Shown: one piece after another, positions 5,899 through 7,254 of the stretch
How the letters are laid out: the number at the start of each line of letters is the position of its first letter
How positions within the stretch are numbered: the stretch's first letter is position 1
Assembly: GCA_002298155.1 (NCBI GenBank)
Contig: DBME01000221.1
Location: 3,037-10,290 of the forward strand
DNA from: Holophagaceae bacterium UBA706
Lineage (GTDB): Bacteria; Acidobacteriota; Holophagae; Holophagales; Holophagaceae
Direction: 5' to 3'
Length of the DNA stretch: 7,254 nucleotides
Notes under the pieces: generated by a model
Told to the model about the DNA's origin: nothing
The model's input: only the letters and a program-made list of their open reading frames with translations
Database searches by the model: none
Position numbers and translations under genes: made by a program

Positions 5899-6291
5899 TC
5901 AATGTTTTGCGACGCCCGTGAAGGCCTGGAGACCCACCCCCAGGATGATCAGGGCCAGGGCGCCCCAGCGCAGCGGGGGGATGGATTCCTTGAGGATGAC
6001 CTGGCACAGGACGGCATTCGCCAGGAAGCCCAGCGCCAGGAAGGGATAGGCGTAGTTGACCTCCACCATGTTCAGGGCGGCGGCCCAGATGACGACGCTC
6101 ACCCCGTAGCAGGCCAGGCAGGTGAGGGTCCAGGGATTGAGACCGAGCTTCATCAGGCTGGGAAAATCCCACTGCATGCCGCCCACGCTTTTCAGGCCAA
6201 GCTTCATGGCGATCTGGGCGAAGGCGTTCAGCGCCACGCCGGTGAGGATCAGGGGCAGGGCCCGGACCTGGGGATTGGCGAGGATGCTCAT
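5899..6291 (-). CDS. Small four-helix EamA/SMR-like membrane protein, ArnE-like
   Basis: A 130-residue membrane protein of the drug/metabolite transporter superfamily in its half-size form. Four helices are visible at about 11-29, 52-72, 79-99 and 106-124. Family-like features are NAFAQIAMKLGL in helix 1, NPW before helix 2, W69 and AALNMVEVNYAYPF at the helix 2-3 boundary, and KESIPPLRWGALALIILGV leading into helix 4. This layout resembles ArnE/ArnF and related small subunits that move polyprenyl-phosphate-linked sugars across the inner membrane, usually as dimers. The ATG overlaps the stop of the upstream ArnT-like glycosyltransferase (ATGA), with AAGGGG five bases before it, so the two proteins are probably produced together. 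That supports a sugar-lipid flippase role over drug efflux. No second subunit gene is adjacent downstream, so it may form homodimers or have a partner upstream. Substrate unknown. Confidence 0.85.
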   Translation of the reverse strand: MSILANPQVRALPLILTGVALNAFAQIAMKLGLKSVGGMQWDFPSLMKLGLNPWTLTCLACYGVSVVIWAAALNMVEVNYAYPFLALGFLANAVLCQVILKESIPPLRWGALALIILGVGLQAFTGVAKH

Positions 6292-7254
6292 GGTTGCCCC
6301 TTGGGTGAGTCGGAAATCCGCCTGATCAGCAAGGCCTCGCCGCCGCCCACCGGCACCCGGAGGATGACGTCGAAGCGGCGCCGGGTGCCGGGGTTCAGGC
6401 CATACATATCCAGGTCCCAGTCCCGGCGCAGGGCGACCAGGCGGTCGTCGGGGCCGAGGCGGTCCAGTTCGTCGAAGGTGCGCAGTTCAGGCATGAGGTG
6501 GTCCGTATAGACCATGGCGCCGCTGCGCACGGTCTGCCAGAAGAATACCCGGCGCCCGCGGATGAGGGGCTGCACGGCCTGGGTCCACTCCCGGTAGCCC
6601 TTGCGGGCGTCCAGCAGGTGGAAGCCCCAGGTGCCCGCCACCAGGAAGACCAGGCCCAGTGTCAGGGCCGTCTCGCGCACCAGGTTCCGGCCCTCGTGGG
6701 CCATGATGCGTCCCACCACCGACAGGCTTCCCAGGAGGATGATGACCGCGCACACGCGCAGGGGTCCCTGGTAGAGGGCCAGGTGGTCCTGGACCTTGGC
6801 GCCGCCAGCATGGAAGAAGGTCACGGCCGCCAGGGCCAGGCCCGGCACGGCCAGCGCCCCGGCCAGGAGGCCCCCCAGGCGCCGGATCCGGGTCCCGCCC
6901 ACCGCCTCCACCGTCAGGGGCTGGAGCAGGGCCGCCAGGAGCAGGGCCAGGAAGGGGTAGATCATGAGGATGTACTTGCCCTGCTTGCTCTGGGAGCAGC
7001 TCAGGAGCAGGAAGGGCACCACGGCGGCCAGGACCAGGAAGCGCGCCAGGGGGGAGCGCCGCGCCCCGGACTTCCAGAGGAAGAGGGCCAGGGCCGGGAG
7101 CAGGAGGCTCCAGGGGAAGAAGTCCCCGGCCAGGTACTGGGCATAGCGCCAGAAGGGCTGGATGTGGTCCCAGGCGTGCAGGGCCCGCTCCAGGTTCTGG
7201 TGGATGATCATCTGATAGGCGTAGGCGGGGCCGCCCTTGACGGCGGCGGCGACG
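6288..7254 (-). CDS. ArnT/PMT-family membrane glycosyltransferase (C-terminal 321 residues, start outside window)
   Basis: C-terminal part of a GT-C type integral membrane glycosyltransferase. These enzymes take a sugar from a polyprenyl-phosphate donor and attach it, outside the inner membrane, to lipid A, another glycolipid or a protein. The visible part opens with a GGPAYAY...QNLERA stretch and a GDFFPWSLLLPAL helix, as in ArnT relatives. It continues with SKQGKYILMIYPFLALLLAALL, which corresponds to the family's lysine-containing motif before a membrane helix. More helices follow at about 105-130, 148-165 and 182-200, and then a soluble C-terminal domain from about 210. The catalytic acidic loop near the N-terminus is outside the window. 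The frame is open to the right edge; the Met whose codon begins at 7211 is internal, because family-like sequence continues upstream of it. The TGA overlaps the ATG of the ArnE-like gene. Acceptor and sugar cannot be told from this fragment. Confidence 0.87.
   Translation of the reverse strand, partial: VAAAVKGGPAYAYQMIIHQNLERALHAWDHIQPFWRYAQYLAGDFFPWSLLLPALALFLWKSGARRSPLARFLVLAAVVPFLLLSCSQSKQGKYILMIYPFLALLLAALLQPLTVEAVGGTRIRRLGGLLAGALAVPGLALAAVTFFHAGGAKVQDHLALYQGPLRVCAVIILLGSLSVVGRIMAHEGRNLVRETALTLGLVFLVAGTWGFHLLDARKGYREWTQAVQPLIRGRRVFFWQTVRSGAMVYTDHLMPELRTFDELDRLGPDDRLVALRRDWDLDMYGLNPGTRRRFDVILRVPVGGGEALLIRRISDSPKGQP

Noticed and set aside
1..7254. Mobile element, CRISPR, prophage or tRNA/rRNA content
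   Set aside because: No transposase, integrase, regularly spaced repeat, cloverleaf-like or conserved ribosomal sequence was seen; base composition appears uniform across the genes.

Overview
The window is GC-rich and densely coded. All eight genes I can support lie on the minus strand, so transcription runs from position 7254 towards 1. Spacing is operon-like: two 4-base ATGA overlaps (6288-6291 and 1577-1580) and gaps of 5 to 49 bases elsewhere, with no convincing rho-independent terminator. The diderm-type envelope genes (an LpxH-like hydrolase, an outer-membrane-type lipoprotein and an ArnT-like transferase), the two REC-HD-GYP proteins and the general sequence style suggest a GC-rich Gram-negative bacterium. 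My best guess is Acidobacteriota of the Holophaga/Geothrix type, with Myxococcota or another deltaproteobacterial relative as the alternative. This placement rests on impression and was not searched.

In transcription order the layout is as follows. (1) The C-terminal part of an ArnT/PMT-type membrane glycosyltransferase enters from the right edge (7254-6288). (2) A four-helix EamA/SMR-like, ArnE-like protein overlaps it (6291-5899). (3) A canonical REC-HD-GYP response regulator follows, probably a cyclic-di-GMP phosphodiesterase (5849-4734). (4) Next is an unusual fusion of a VanZ-like membrane domain with an LpxH-like metallophosphoesterase (4705-3617). (5) A DUF4136-type lipoprotein has its own good -10 box (3588-3031). 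(6) A second REC-HD-GYP protein carries a long insert inside the HD-GYP domain (2998-1577). (7) A REC protein with a coiled coil and a GAF-like C-terminus is translationally coupled to it (1580-678). (8) The N-terminal part of a NagZ-like family 3 glycoside hydrolase runs off the left edge (672-1).

The common theme is envelope sugar and lipid chemistry interleaved with phosphorylation-controlled cyclic-di-GMP turnover. The two HD-GYP proteins differ in predicted metal ligands and in insert content, so they are probably not redundant. No histidine kinase or diguanylate cyclase lies in the window, so the inputs must be encoded elsewhere.

The most distinctive observations are a perfect 10-bp inverted repeat over the start codon of the second HD-GYP gene, the VanZ-LpxH fusion, and a run of nine C inside that fusion gene. 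The start of the first HD-GYP gene has a -10-like box but no Shine-Dalgarno sequence, which suggests a leaderless mRNA. I see no RNA gene, insertion sequence, CRISPR array or prophage element.
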